DNA of 33,340 nt from Gammaproteobacteria bacterium 13_2_20CM_66_19 (GCA_001914695.1 MNCZ01000036.1:1-33340), one strand, 5' to 3'. Counted from the stretch's first letter, positions 7,044 to 16,812 are shown. The notes: generated by a model not told the origin, from the sequence alone. Program-made: numbers and translations.

Positions 7044-9206
7044 TCAATTCTCCGCGATTTTGCTGCCCTTGAGGATTACGTCGCCGCTGCCTTTTACCGT
7101 GATCTTGCCGCCGGATATGGTTATGTCGCCGTTGCTCTTCATGATTATCTCGGCGCTGCCGGTCTTGAGATTGATTTCATCGTCTGCTGTCAGCTGTATC
7201 TTCTTCGCCATTACCGTGGCCTCTTTCTTGACCTCGATACTGTACTGGCCGCCGACTGTCTGCTTGCAGTCCTTGGTGACCTCAGTCGTTTGATTCTCCT
7301 GAACGGACTGCGTCAGATTCTTGCCGACTTGGACCGTCTGATCGTGCCCGATGGTTTCGCTCTTGGAGCCTCCTATCGATTCCGATTTGGCGCCGCCGAC
7401 GGACTCGGACATGGCGGCGCCAACCGTCATCGTAAGCGCGGCGCCGACGTTGAGCTCCATCGCGCCCCCGACCGTCTCCGCGTAATTGATCAGCACGGAC
7501 TCGGTCAGATTCTTTCCGACGATGACGCTCATGGCGCCATCGATGTTCTCGGAGTGATTGCCGACGATGTGGACCATTTTGTTCCGATCCACGGTGAAGG
7601 ACAGATCGCGTTTGATCAGCACCGTCTCGTCGCGATCGACCCGGCGGGTGCGATCGTTCCCCACCCAATGCGTCTCGTCGTGTTCGACTTCGATGTCCTG
7701 GTTCTTCTCCGCATGAATGAACAGCTGCTCTGAGCCTTTCTTGTCCTCGAACCGGATTTCATTGAAGTTCGACGGGTCACCACCCTTAGTTGAGCGCGTC
7801 TTGGTGCCGGTCTGGGTCATGTTCGCCGGCAGGGCATAGGGCGGCATCTGCTCGGCGTTGTACACGCGCCCGGTAATGATCGGCTCGTCGGGATCGCCCT
7901 CGAGGAAGTCGACGATGACTTCCTGGCCGATGCGCGGGATGGCGATCATGCCCCAGTTCTTGCCCGCCCAGGGATGGGACACGCGCATCCAGCAGGAGCT
8001 GTTTTCGTTCTTCTTGCCGTAGCGGTCCCAAGGGAACTGCACCTTCACGCGCCCGTACTTGTCGGTGTAGATCTCATCGCCTGCTGGGCCCACCACCACG
8101 GCGGTCTGCGGCCCGGTCACGTGCGGCTTGGGCGTGGTGCGCGCCGGCCGGAACTGCTGTTGGGTCGTCATCGCTCTGAAACTGCACTGATATGTGCCTG
8201 GGTTCGGATCTGAGAGGCCTTCGTAGGCGCTGAATTCGAGATCGTAGTTTGCGCCGAGTACGAGGTACTCGCGGTTCTGGTCGTCGCGGGTCTGATCCGA
8301 GAGGGTGAAGGTCGCACCGACGCACAGGCCGCGGGCGTTGGTCGCGGCATTGGCAATCTCGAACTGCGTGCTGAGCTCGTCCATCCGTACCGCAGCGTAG
8401 TGATCGCCGTCGGCTTTCTGCAGGTACTCCCCGGGAAAGTCATAGATCTCGTAGTCCGCCTCGTTGTGCTTGCGGCTCACGTTCTTCTTGGTGAGCAGCA
8501 CCGCGCTTGGACGCTCGAAGTCGAAATCGTCCTGGGCGTACACGCCTGGCTGGATCTCGCGCGAGATTTCCCACGAGTCGATGTACTCCTGGTCGGTGCG
8601 GCGGACGCGCTCCGGCACGACATATGGAATGGTGCCGTAGTCCCCGTATGGTGAATGCGCCGAGGTCGAATCCACCAGCACCATGGTGTGGCGACCCTTG
8701 TCGTGGCGGAAGTAGTAGTAAATGCCCTCCTGCTCCATGAGGCGGCTCACGAAGTTGAAGTCGGTCTCGCGGTACTGCACGCAGTAGTTCCACTTTCGAT
8801 AGCTCGCCGACACCTTGAGCTCGAAGTCCGCCGTCGGGTGGTCCGCGAACACCTGCTTGATGATGTCGGGTACCGTCATCTCCTGGAAGATCCGGCAGTC
8901 GGCAGTGCGGCTCAAGAACCACAGCCATGGGCGCGAGGTGGCGGTGTACCGGTAGTAGCGGCCGACCATGCCGCTCTGCGCAAAGCGGCTGACATAGCCA
9001 CTGAAGTAGCGGAACTTGCCCTTCGGTATTCCGAGCTGCACCGACACCGCCTTGCCGAGCACGTCGTCGAGGTTGATGTCCTTCTGGGCGCTGAGCAGCG
9101 TCAGCTGATGCTCGAACGGCCGGCTGAGCTCCTCGTACACGTGCAGGCGCTGGAACAGGAGCACGTCCTCTGCCAGCGGTGTCGTGATCTGCATCAGTCT
9201 GGCCAT
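7044..9206 (-). CDS. vgrG: VgrG spike protein (TssI)
   Basis: A 720-residue VgrG. The N-terminal gp27-like part starts MARLMQITTPLAEDVLLFQ. The gp5 OB-type domain includes WMRVSHPWAGKNWGM and IPRIGQEVIVDFLEGDPDEP (about 425-465). The C-terminal beta-helix is made of short Gly/Val/Ser repeats such as VGAAMSESVGGAKSESIGG and ends with TISGGKITVKGSGDVILKG. There is no C-terminal effector domain, so it is a structural spike on which the DUF6484, DUF4150 and cargo proteins sit. Start ATG 9206 is chosen because GGGAGGA precedes it by a few bases. An upstream ATG at 9227 lacks such a site. It follows clpV by 29 bp. Confidence 0.95.
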   Translation of the reverse strand: MARLMQITTPLAEDVLLFQRLHVYEELSRPFEHQLTLLSAQKDINLDDVLGKAVSVQLGIPKGKFRYFSGYVSRFAQSGMVGRYYRYTATSRPWLWFLSRTADCRIFQEMTVPDIIKQVFADHPTADFELKVSASYRKWNYCVQYRETDFNFVSRLMEQEGIYYYFRHDKGRHTMVLVDSTSAHSPYGDYGTIPYVVPERVRRTDQEYIDSWEISREIQPGVYAQDDFDFERPSAVLLTKKNVSRKHNEADYEIYDFPGEYLQKADGDHYAAVRMDELSTQFEIANAATNARGLCVGATFTLSDQTRDDQNREYLVLGANYDLEFSAYEGLSDPNPGTYQCSFRAMTTQQQFRPARTTPKPHVTGPQTAVVVGPAGDEIYTDKYGRVKVQFPWDRYGKKNENSSCWMRVSHPWAGKNWGMIAIPRIGQEVIVDFLEGDPDEPIITGRVYNAEQMPPYALPANMTQTGTKTRSTKGGDPSNFNEIRFEDKKGSEQLFIHAEKNQDIEVEHDETHWVGNDRTRRVDRDETVLIKRDLSFTVDRNKMVHIVGNHSENIDGAMSVIVGKNLTESVLINYAETVGGAMELNVGAALTMTVGAAMSESVGGAKSESIGGSKSETIGHDQTVQVGKNLTQSVQENQTTEVTKDCKQTVGGQYSIEVKKEATVMAKKIQLTADDEINLKTGSAEIIMKSNGDITISGGKITVKGSGDVILKGSKIAEN

Positions 9207-9210
9207 CGAG

Positions 9211-9217
9211 TCCTCCC
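9211..9217 (-). promoter_or_regulatory. ribosome binding site fixing the vgrG start
   Basis: GGGAGGA on the minus strand, 4 bases before ATG 9206. It favours this start over the in-frame Met 21 bases upstream. Confidence 0.7.
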
Positions 9218-9235
9218 GCCGAACCATTCATCCAA

Positions 9236-11962
9236 TCATTCGAACTGATAACGAAAATCGCCGTCCGCCACCGCCAGCCGCACCGCGCTGAGCGTCTTGC
9301 CCGCCATCGTGCGGGTGAGGAACTCGCGGCTGATTGCCGGCAGCACCGTGTTGGTGAGGAGCGCGTCGATCATGCGTCCGCCACTCTCGATCTCGGTGCA
9401 GCGGCCGACGATGAGCTTGATCGCGTCTTCGTCGTAGGCGAACGGAATCTTGTGGTGCTCGGTGATGCGCTTGGCGATGCGGCGGAGCTGCAGCCGCACG
9501 ATGCTGGCGAGGATCTTGTCGCCCAAGGGATAGTACGGGATCACCACCAGGCGGCCGAGGAGCGCCGCCGGGAACACCTTCAGCAACGGCTCGCGCAGCG
9601 CCTTGGCGATGCCTTCGGCTGCGGGCATCAGCTCCGGATCCTTGCATAGGTTCATGATCAGGTCCGTACCGACGTTCGCCGTCAGCAGGATGATCGTATT
9701 CTTGAAGTCGATGTAGCGGCCTTCACCGTCTTCCATCCAGCCCTTGTCGAATACCTGGAAAAAAATCTCATGTACGTCCGGATGGGCTTTTTCGACCTCG
9801 TCTAGCAGCACCACGCTGTACGGCCGCCGCCGCACGGCTTCCGTCAGGATGCCGCCCTCGCCGTAGCCGACGTACCCCGGCGGTGCGCCCTTCAGCGTCG
9901 AGACGGTGTGCGCCTCCTGGAATTCGCTCATGTTGATCGTGATGACGTTCTGCTCACCGCCGTAGAGGGCTTCGGCCAGCGCCAGCGCCGTCTCGGTCTT
10001 GCCGACGCCGGAAGGACCGCACAGCATGAACACGCCGATCGGCTTGTTTGGATTATCGAGCTTGGCGCGCGAGGTCTGGATGCGGCGCGCGATCAATTCC
10101 AACGCGTGTTGCTGACCGATCACGCGCCCATTCAGCGTGTCGGCGAGATTGAGCACCGCCTCGATCTCGTTCTTGACCATGCGACCCACCGGCACGCCGG
10201 TCCAGTCCTCGACGACCGATGCGACCGCCTGCTCATCGACACTCGGCAGGATGAGCGGCGCATCGCCTTGCAGCTCGTGCAACCGCGCCTGCTCCTGCCG
10301 CAGTTCCGCCAGGTGCGCTTGGCGCTGCTCGGACGTGAGGGGCTCAGGCGTTTGACCGGCGGTCGCCGCGGCTGCTGGAGCGGCGGCGCGCTCTAGCGTG
10401 CTACCGGTGCCTTCCACGGCTTGCGCGCGCTGGCGGAGCTTGGCGCGCAGCGCGAGGATCTTCTCGACCACGCCGCGCTCGACCTGCCAGCGAGCATCGA
10501 GCTCCTGCTGCTGGGTGAGGTTGGCGGTGAGCTGCTCCTCGGCGGTGGCGCGGCGCATCTGGGCGTCGATGCCGATCGCTTCCTCGCGGGAGATGATCTC
10601 GAGCTCGGTCTGGAGCGCCTCGATGCGCCGGCGGCAGTCCTCGAGCTGCGCCGGCACGGCGTGCTGGCTGATGGCGACCCGCGCGCAGGCGGTGTCGAGT
10701 AGGCTGATCGCTTTGTCGGGTAGCTGGCGCGCCGGGATGTAGCGGTGCGACAAGCGCACCGCGGCTTCCAGCGCCTGATCGAGCACCTGCACGCGGTGAT
10801 GCTTCTCCAGTACCGAGGCTACGCCCCGCACCATCAGAATCGCCTTCTCCTCGCTGGGCTCGGCGACCTGCACCACCTGGAAGCGCCGGGTCAGCGCCGG
10901 GTCCTTCTCGATATGCTTCTTGTATTCGGCCCAGGTGGTCGCCGCGATGGTGCGCAGCGTGCCGCGCGCGAGCGCGGGCTTCAGGAGGTTCGCCGCATCG
11001 CCGGTGCCCGCGGGCCCGCCGGCGCCGATCAGCGTGTGCGCCTCGTCGATGAACAAGATGATCGGCTTGGGCGAGGCCTGCACCTCGTCGATGACCTGGC
11101 GCAGGCGGTTCTCGAACTCACCCTTCATGCTGGCACCGGCCTGCAGCAGGCCGATGTCGAGCGTCATGAGTGAGACGTCCTTGAGCGCCGGCGGGATGTC
11201 ACCGCGCGCCAGCCGCAGCGCGAACCCTTCGACCACCGCCGTTTTGCCGACGCCCGCCTCGCCGGTCAGGATCGGATTGTTCTGCCGGCGGCGCATCAGG
11301 ATGTCGACGATCTGGCGGATCTCCTCGTCGCGGCCGCTGATCGGGTCGATCTGACCCTTGCGGGCGCGCTCGGTCAGATCGGTGGCGTAGCGCTTGAGCG
11401 CCTCCTGCTTGCCGAGCACCGCGGGCGCGATGGCATCGCTCGCCTCACCGGGGGCCGCGCCGGCGCTGCTCGCCGCGAGTTTCGCCTCGGGCGAATCGGC
11501 CAGGAGCCTGGCAAATTCCGCGGTGAGCGTGTCCAGGTTGATCTTCTCGAACTGCCGCGAGATCGCCATCAGCGCATTGCGCAGTGAGGGTGTCTTCAGC
11601 ATGCCGACCAGCAGGTGCCCGGTGCGGATGCTGGTGTCGCCGAACATCAGCGTTGCGTACACCCAGCCGCGCTGCACGGCATCATCGAGCTGGCTTGAGA
11701 GGTCGCTGATCGATGAGGCGCCGCGCGGCAGCCGGTCGAGCGCGTCGGTGATGTCCTTGGCGAGACGCGAGCTCTCGAGCTCGAAGTGTTTCACGAGGCG
11801 CTGGAGGTCCGAGTCCGGCGTCTGCAGGATCTGCGCGATCCAGTGCACCAGTTCGACGTACGGATTACCGCGCAGCTTGCAAAAAACCGTAGCGCCTTCG
11901 ACCGCCTTGTACGCCAGGCTGTTGAGCTTGCCGAAAGCCGCTTTGCGGCTGATCTCGGTCAT
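9236..11962 (-). CDS. clpV: ClpV ATPase (TssH)
   Basis: A 908-residue AAA+ disaggregase that recycles contracted T6SS sheath. It has a Clp-N domain (about 1-150); a first AAA+ module with Walker A GEAGVGKT (234-241) and Walker B ILFIDEAH (about 302-309); a coiled-coil middle domain (about 430-560), interrupted by an Ala/Pro-rich linker; and a second AAA+ module with Walker A GPSGVGKT (649-656), VGYGEGGILTEAVRR and VVLLDEVEKAHPDV. It ends with a ClpB-like D2-small region. Start ATG 11962 overlaps the tssG TGA (ATGA); the longer frame to 12058 is tssG sequence in another frame. Length is normal for TssH. Confidence 0.96.
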   Translation of the reverse strand: MTEISRKAAFGKLNSLAYKAVEGATVFCKLRGNPYVELVHWIAQILQTPDSDLQRLVKHFELESSRLAKDITDALDRLPRGASSISDLSSQLDDAVQRGWVYATLMFGDTSIRTGHLLVGMLKTPSLRNALMAISRQFEKINLDTLTAEFARLLADSPEAKLAASSAGAAPGEASDAIAPAVLGKQEALKRYATDLTERARKGQIDPISGRDEEIRQIVDILMRRRQNNPILTGEAGVGKTAVVEGFALRLARGDIPPALKDVSLMTLDIGLLQAGASMKGEFENRLRQVIDEVQASPKPIILFIDEAHTLIGAGGPAGTGDAANLLKPALARGTLRTIAATTWAEYKKHIEKDPALTRRFQVVQVAEPSEEKAILMVRGVASVLEKHHRVQVLDQALEAAVRLSHRYIPARQLPDKAISLLDTACARVAISQHAVPAQLEDCRRRIEALQTELEIISREEAIGIDAQMRRATAEEQLTANLTQQQELDARWQVERGVVEKILALRAKLRQRAQAVEGTGSTLERAAAPAAAATAGQTPEPLTSEQRQAHLAELRQEQARLHELQGDAPLILPSVDEQAVASVVEDWTGVPVGRMVKNEIEAVLNLADTLNGRVIGQQHALELIARRIQTSRAKLDNPNKPIGVFMLCGPSGVGKTETALALAEALYGGEQNVITINMSEFQEAHTVSTLKGAPPGYVGYGEGGILTEAVRRRPYSVVLLDEVEKAHPDVHEIFFQVFDKGWMEDGEGRYIDFKNTIILLTANVGTDLIMNLCKDPELMPAAEGIAKALREPLLKVFPAALLGRLVVIPYYPLGDKILASIVRLQLRRIAKRITEHHKIPFAYDEDAIKLIVGRCTEIESGGRMIDALLTNTVLPAISREFLTRTMAGKTLSAVRLAVADGDFRYQFE

Positions 11963-13002
11963 GTCAGTTCCCCCACGCGCGCCAACGCCGCCTCGGCGTT
12001 GAGCACCAGGTCCTCGGCCGGCTTGCCGAGCGGCCGCAGCCCCAGCCACGTCGTCCACCCGAGCTGGCCGGCCCCGCCCAGCATGACCACCGGCACCTCG
12101 TCGGCGGCGAGTGAGAGCCGTACGTCCCAGGCGTATTCGAAGCCGACGTAGTTGCGCACCCAGTCGATGAGCGGACGGAACAGCTTCCCGGACGGTAGAA
12201 AGCTCTCGTACAGGACCCGCGATAGCGGCCCGAGCTCAAGGCGGAATCGGCACTGCCGGTCGTAGACCTTGCGGCCGAGCACCGCGCCCTGGCCCAGGCG
12301 GGCGTAGGCGGCAGCGAGCGCGCTTTGATCGGAGCGGGCGAGCGGCAGCCAGTGGCCGATGAACTCGCGCAGCTGCACCGGTACCCGGAAATACTCGGCC
12401 AGCAGCGCGCGCAAGCCGTCGGCGCTGCGAACCTGCGGCGCGAGGATGCCGGCCGCGGCCAGCTTGGCGGCGTCGGGCACCGTGTCGCGCTCGCGAAAGG
12501 CTGGCGGCATGATGCCGATGAACGCGCCGACAAAGGCGCGGAAGCGATCCTCGACGGGGCGGTCCGCCATTACGGTCGGCTGGCTCTGCGCCCAGGCCCG
12601 GTAGAAGAGGGCAACGAAGCGGTGCGAGAGCATCTCGAGGAAGCGCGCGAAGGTGCGATCGCCGGCGTGCATCAGCCGCTCGCGCGCATACTCGGTCAGA
12701 TGCAAAGGCAGCGGCCCGTTCGGCCCGAGGAGTCCGAACAGGCGCACCGCCAGGCGCGCGCGCGCATTGCTCCCGCCCGGCGCGAAGCTCGAGAGCGGGG
12801 CCGGTGCGAAGGTGAGCTCGGGGTCCTGCCCCAGCCGCACCGGTTCATCCCGCGGCCGCAGCGCCATGCCCCAGCGCGGCAGATCGCGATTGGCGCACTC
12901 GAACCGCCGCATCACCTGGTAGAAGTCGTAGCGGTACGGCTCGCGCTCCAGCGCGGAGAGAAAACCTACAGTATCGGCCTCTTGCCCCACGCCGGCACCC
13001 AT
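11959..13002 (-). CDS. tssG: T6SS baseplate protein TssG (ImpH/VasB)
   Basis: A 347-residue TssG. The N terminus (about residues 10-35) has FLSALEREPYRYDFYQVMRRFE, the typical start of this family. The middle includes TFAPAPLSSF and LFGLLGPNGPLPLHLTEYARER. The C-terminal half includes QLREFIGHWLPL and LGQGAVLGRKVYDRQCRFRL. TssG joins TssE, TssF and TssK in the baseplate wedge. Start ATG 13002 overlaps tssF by 37 bp. A longer open frame to 13518 lies wholly inside tssF in another frame and is not part of the gene. It is coupled to clpV by an ATGA overlap. Confidence 0.93.
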   Translation of the reverse strand: MGAGVGQEADTVGFLSALEREPYRYDFYQVMRRFECANRDLPRWGMALRPRDEPVRLGQDPELTFAPAPLSSFAPGGSNARARLAVRLFGLLGPNGPLPLHLTEYARERLMHAGDRTFARFLEMLSHRFVALFYRAWAQSQPTVMADRPVEDRFRAFVGAFIGIMPPAFRERDTVPDAAKLAAAGILAPQVRSADGLRALLAEYFRVPVQLREFIGHWLPLARSDQSALAAAYARLGQGAVLGRKVYDRQCRFRLELGPLSRVLYESFLPSGKLFRPLIDWVRNYVGFEYAWDVRLSLAADEVPVVMLGGAGQLGWTTWLGLRPLGKPAEDLVLNAEAALARVGELT

Positions 13003-14840
13003 CGGTTGATTTCGCCGCGGCTCACCGAGCGCAGCACGACTTCGACGAAGGAGTTGATCGACACGTACCGCGCCAGGAACTGCTGCAGCACCGCGCCAAA
13101 CAGGAATGCGCTCGCGCCCTCGTAGGCGAGCTCGTCCACTTCGATCACGAGCTCGATGCCGCGGCCGAAGCTGAGCACGCCGGCACCCGGCAGGCGGCGC
13201 ACGATCGGCTGCACGCGCACCGAGCGCAGCGCTTCGATCTGCCGCTTGGCGCCGACGTCGCTGCTGGGCGCGTACAGCTCGAGGATGTCGCGCAGCGCGG
13301 CGGCGCCGGTAGCCGGGTTCACGTCCATCATGGACAGGTAGTTGAGCGACAGGTGGCTGACCGCGCGCCAGGACTGCGCGCCATCCGCCACCGGGGCGTG
13401 GGGCGGGCTCGGTTTGCCCAAGACGCGGATGCAGGTGACCGGCGCGGCGATATCGAGCGTGAAGTCCGTGCTGCCGAGCCCCATCGGCATCTGCAGCACC
13501 AGATCGCGGTTGGTGCAAAGCGCCTGCACCGACAGCTGCCGCAGATCGCCCCCGAAGGGCGCCTGCTCGCTGTCCACCAACGAGATGAACACCTCGGTGC
13601 CGATGTAGCTCGAGCGCCAGCCGCGCCGCCGCTGCGCCGCGGTCACGAGTCGCAGCTCGCGCCGTACCGTGTGAAAGGCGCTGTGGCGGTCGGGATCCTC
13701 GCCGTAGGCGGCGTAGAAGGGCCGGAACAGCCGCTGGCTGTCACTGTCGGTACCGTGTCCGAGTACCTCGGTGAGCGCGTACACCTCGAAATCCAGGGGA
13801 CGCGTACGATCGGGAACCACGTGGTACTCGAACGTGCTGTCGCTGATGGCAATCCGGTCGAGGCGTTTCGGGAACAGGTTGATCGCCGGCGTCGCGAACA
13901 GCGCGAAATTCCCCGCGTCCACCAGAGCCTCGAGCGTCGGTTCGCCGCGCCCGAACAGCAGCACCACGTCAATCTCGTCGCCCGTCGCGCGGCGCAGCGC
14001 ACGCTGCAGACCGTTGAGCTCGAAGAAGCGGAAACGCTGTGGGAATGCCAGGTACTCGCGCAGCAGCCGGTAGCCCTGGAAGGAGCGGTGCGTCACCGGC
14101 AGCAGCGCTTCCTCGTCGGCAAAGCCGACCCGGCCGAGGGCGCTCGCCGGCAGCCCCTCGTGCCACTCCGGCGGCCGCTCCGGTGGCAGCACCAGGGCAC
14201 CGAGCGCGGCACCGAAGATGAGCTCATAGAGCGAGTTCGCGACGTCTTCGCGGCCGCCCAGATAGACGCACAGCCGATCGAGCGTCAGTTCGCTGAATTT
14301 CAGTCCCGCCGTGACACGCAGCCGCAGCCGCACGCCCCCCTTGACCCGCGAGCCAAAGGCCAGGGAGCTCAGCGGCAGATCGGGCGCGTAAGAGAAGTAG
14401 GTCGCGGACACCAGCTCGAGCGGCCAGAGCGTGACGTCCTGGGCGGTGCAAAATTCGCACGCGGTGAGGTCGTCCTTGCCGAGCAGCCCCTGGAGCGAGG
14501 TACCACGCGGCACGATGACGCCGGTGGCCAGATTCGAGTCGCTCAGCTCCGGCTGCATCTGCGCCACCAGCATCGAGGGGGTCGGCGCCAGGTAGTGCGG
14601 GTAGACGATCTCGATCAGCGAGTGCGTGAAACGCGGCAGCTCGGCATCGAGCTTCAGCTGCACGCGCGCCGCGAGGAAGCCCACCCCTTCGAGCAGCCGC
14701 TCGACGTAGGGGTCGGCGACCTCGATGCCTGACATGCCGAGGCGCGCCGCAACCTTGGGGAATTCCTCCGCGAATTCGCCGCCCAGCTCGCGCAGATACT
14801 GCAGCTCCTGGTTGTAGTAGTGCAGGAGCCGCGGATCCAT
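12966..14840 (-). CDS. tssF: T6SS baseplate protein TssF (ImpG/VasA)
   Basis: A 624-residue TssF, normal length. The start MDPRLLHYYNQELQYLREL and the next FAEEFPKVAARLGM are family hallmarks. Later come DPYVERLLEGVGFLAARVQLKLD, the TPSMLVAQMQP stretch and a C-terminal SINSFVEVVLRSVSRGEI. TssF is the largest baseplate wedge subunit and binds TssG. Start ATG 14840 follows the tssE stop by one base. A longer open frame to 15095 is tssE sequence read in another frame. Confidence 0.95.
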   Translation of the reverse strand: MDPRLLHYYNQELQYLRELGGEFAEEFPKVAARLGMSGIEVADPYVERLLEGVGFLAARVQLKLDAELPRFTHSLIEIVYPHYLAPTPSMLVAQMQPELSDSNLATGVIVPRGTSLQGLLGKDDLTACEFCTAQDVTLWPLELVSATYFSYAPDLPLSSLAFGSRVKGGVRLRLRVTAGLKFSELTLDRLCVYLGGREDVANSLYELIFGAALGALVLPPERPPEWHEGLPASALGRVGFADEEALLPVTHRSFQGYRLLREYLAFPQRFRFFELNGLQRALRRATGDEIDVVLLFGRGEPTLEALVDAGNFALFATPAINLFPKRLDRIAISDSTFEYHVVPDRTRPLDFEVYALTEVLGHGTDSDSQRLFRPFYAAYGEDPDRHSAFHTVRRELRLVTAAQRRRGWRSSYIGTEVFISLVDSEQAPFGGDLRQLSVQALCTNRDLVLQMPMGLGSTDFTLDIAAPVTCIRVLGKPSPPHAPVADGAQSWRAVSHLSLNYLSMMDVNPATGAAALRDILELYAPSSDVGAKRQIEALRSVRVQPIVRRLPGAGVLSFGRGIELVIEVDELAYEGASAFLFGAVLQQFLARYVSINSFVEVVLRSVSRGEINRWVPAWGKRPIL

Positions 14841-14841
14841 A

Positions 14842-15360
14842 TCAGGCCACCCGTGCCACGCCGACGTCCGCAATGCCGACCTCGCCGGTCTCGAGGTCGA
14901 TCTCCGTGCGCACCAGCATCTCCAGCGGCACCGGCTGCGACCACAGCAGGCCGTGAATCTCGGCGCCGATGATGTTGTGTCGCTCGTGCTGGTCGTCGCT
15001 GATAATCGCCTTGACCTCGAGGGTGCTCGGCAGGATGCGCGGCTCGAAATCCCGCACCGCAGCGGCAATGGCCCGCTCGAGGTCGGCGGGCTCAAGGGCG
15101 GAGGCCGCCCGGCCTGAGAACGCTGGCAACCCGAAGTTGATTACTGAGCTGCGTGCCAGCGGGGCGGAGCGGAACTCGCCGGCGCGCTCCAGGCGATTGG
15201 CGTTGAGAAGCCACGCCAGATCGCGCAGCACCGCCTGGCGCAAGCGCGACTTCGACACCACCCGCTGCTCGCGCGGCTCGTGGGTCTTGAGCGGCTCATC
15301 GTCCGTGAGCCGGTCGAGGAGCGCGGGCTGCAGCCGATCCTGGAGCAGCAGCTCAACCAT
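14842..15360 (-). CDS. tssE: T6SS baseplate protein TssE (gp25-like)
   Basis: A 172-residue gp25-like lysozyme-fold baseplate protein. It has LLDRLTDDEP near the N terminus, SRLRQAVLRDLAWLLNA, the VINFGLPAFSG motif (about 73-83), and LERAIAAAVRDFEPRIL. TssE links the baseplate to the first sheath ring. It has a C-terminal extension compared with the shortest family members, ending in DLETGEVGIADVGVARVA. The start at ATG 15360 overlaps the tagJ stop by 8 bp, which suggests translational coupling. Confidence 0.92.
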   Translation of the reverse strand: MVELLLQDRLQPALLDRLTDDEPLKTHEPREQRVVSKSRLRQAVLRDLAWLLNANRLERAGEFRSAPLARSSVINFGLPAFSGRAASALEPADLERAIAAAVRDFEPRILPSTLEVKAIISDDQHERHNIIGAEIHGLLWSQPVPLEMLVRTEIDLETGEVGIADVGVARVA

Positions 15361-16180
15361 CGGTGGCCCCCCGCGCGGCCGGGGCCTCGTCGAACACGAT
15401 CGAACGCGCTTCGAACAGCGGGTACTCGCCCGCGTCGGTGGCGAGCACGCGCTGCCCTAGGCCTTCGTAGACGTCCGGCCGCACCTGCAGCCAGGCCGTT
15501 TGGCGGGCGAGGCATAGCGTCGGGTCCTCCGCCGCCTCCGACCCCGGATAGCGGCTGGGGATGATACCGACCGACTCGCCGCCATTGGTGAACTGGAAAT
15601 GCACCGGCGTCCAGGCGACATCGCGCAGGTCGGTCGGCTCCTCGATGTCGAGGCGCGCCAGCCGCGCGAACGGCACCCAGTAGTAGCGGCCGTTGATGAC
15701 GGCCTCGCACACCGGGCCGAGACGCGAGTCCGCGTCCGCGATCCACTCGAAGCGCTCGCCGTTGATGGCGCCGCTGCTCGCCGGGGCGAGCTCGAGCGCA
15801 CGAGCCCGCAGCGCATCCGCCTGGCCGCCGCGCTCGCTGCCCTGCACCAGCAGGGCCTCGATCAGCAGTGCCAGCCACTCCTCGGGCTCGCCGAAGATGA
15901 GCGGCGACTTGCGCCCGGCGAACACATCCACACGCAGCGCCTCGCACTTGAGCGCCTCGCGGTACATCTGCGCCATCGCCAGGGTTTTGGCGTCCAGCTC
16001 GGCGGCAACCTCGAGCTGGGTTGCGGCCCGCTCCCACTGTCCGAGCACCGACAGCAGCTGAAACAGGAACACGCGCTTTTCGGCATTCGACGGATCGCCC
16101 CGCACCTGGTCCTGCAGCACGGCGAGCGACGCCGCCAGCTCACCAGCGCGCAGGAGTTCTCGAGCCCGGTCGTCAGTCAT
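15353..16180 (-). CDS. tagJ: T6SS accessory protein TagJ (ImpE)
   Basis: A 275-residue ImpE/TagJ protein. The N-terminal half (about 1-130) is TPR-like: RELLRAGELAASLAVLQDQV, PSNAEKRVFLFQLLSVLGQW, AAELDA. The C-terminal half has the ImpE signatures NGRYYWVPFARLARLDIEEP and DLRDVAWTPVHFQFTNGGE. TagJ binds TssB in sheath systems that carry it and may assist ClpV. GAGGAG precedes ATG 16180 at good spacing. It follows hcp by 25 bp and overlaps tssE by 8 bp. Confidence 0.92.
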   Translation of the reverse strand: MTDDRARELLRAGELAASLAVLQDQVRGDPSNAEKRVFLFQLLSVLGQWERAATQLEVAAELDAKTLAMAQMYREALKCEALRVDVFAGRKSPLIFGEPEEWLALLIEALLVQGSERGGQADALRARALELAPASSGAINGERFEWIADADSRLGPVCEAVINGRYYWVPFARLARLDIEEPTDLRDVAWTPVHFQFTNGGESVGIIPSRYPGSEAAEDPTLCLARQTAWLQVRPDVYEGLGQRVLATDAGEYPLFEARSIVFDEAPAARGATDG

Positions 16181-16205
16181 GGCACAACTCCTCGCCGGCG
16201 AGCCC

Positions 16206-16682
16206 TCACGGGCCGCTGGCCGGATGGATGGCAGTGAACGAAATCCCGGCGCTGGCCTGATCGCCGCCGGAGGCCTGCGGTGTGTAGTTGAAGGTCAGCG
16301 TCTCACAGCTGAGCGTCACGTGCTCGGTGAGTTCGGCGCCCGCGGTGCTCACGTGGACCTCCATGATACGCACCCGGGTCATGTCAATGACGACGTACTC
16401 TAGCAGCGTGCCGCCGCTCGACTTGCTGACCGTCAGCGTGGCGTCGCTGACGACCTTGTGCGTGTCGAGGTACTGAAACAGCGCCGGCGTGGCGCGGTCG
16501 ACCTGCTTGACGACGTTGATGGTGCGCATCGAGGCGGCCGATCCCGACGAGCCGTCGCTCAGCGGCGAACCCGCCGTCATGCCCCAGCCCCAGGAGATCA
16601 GGTCGATCTCGCCGGCGTGATTGCCCGCGAGCGATTCGCCCGTGATGCCCTTGATCCTCAGATACATTGCCGCGATTGCCAT
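16206..16682 (-). CDS. hcp: Hcp tube protein, copy 1 (TssD)
   Basis: A 158-residue Hcp-family protein. Features are YLRIKGITGESLAG near the start, EIDLISWGWGM (about 25-35), a Ser/Gly-rich loop (about 38-50), VVKQVDRATPALFQYLDT, the TLTVSKSSGG strand, and VTLSCETLTFNYTPQ near the C terminus. Hcp hexamers stack as the inner tube and can carry small cargo. AGAGGTAG upstream of ATG 16682 acts as ribosome binding site. It is clearly different in sequence from the second Hcp just upstream, so the tube may be mixed or the two may serve different cargo. Confidence 0.93.
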   Translation of the reverse strand: MAIAAMYLRIKGITGESLAGNHAGEIDLISWGWGMTAGSPLSDGSSGSAASMRTINVVKQVDRATPALFQYLDTHKVVSDATLTVSKSSGGTLLEYVVIDMTRVRIMEVHVSTAGAELTEHVTLSCETLTFNYTPQASGGDQASAGISFTAIHPASGP

Positions 16683-16812
16683 GATCTACCTCTGGACACC
16701 CGCTCCGGGTGCGGCATCCGCGACCGACGGGCGCGCCCTCAGGACACGCAGCGCTCCCGGCGATGGCGTGCGCACACGGACTTTCGAGACCCGACCGCCT
16801 CGGGCGAGAACT

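Noticed and set aside
7290-7733. repetitive coding within vgrG that could suggest a DNA repeat array
   Set aside because: The short Gly/Val/Ser repeats are the normal VgrG beta-helix; units are degenerate in DNA and there are no spacers.
11959-13518. 519-residue version of TssG
   Set aside because: The extra N-terminal part is tssF read in another frame; the TssG start motif begins near 13002.
13353-14732. 459-residue plus-strand open frame
   Set aside because: It is antisense to tssF, with Gln/Arg/His-rich composition typical of GC-rich antisense frames.
12966-15095. 709-residue version of TssF
   Set aside because: The first 85 residues are Cys/Arg/Ser-rich tssE shadow sequence; the family start MDPRLLHYY is at 14840.
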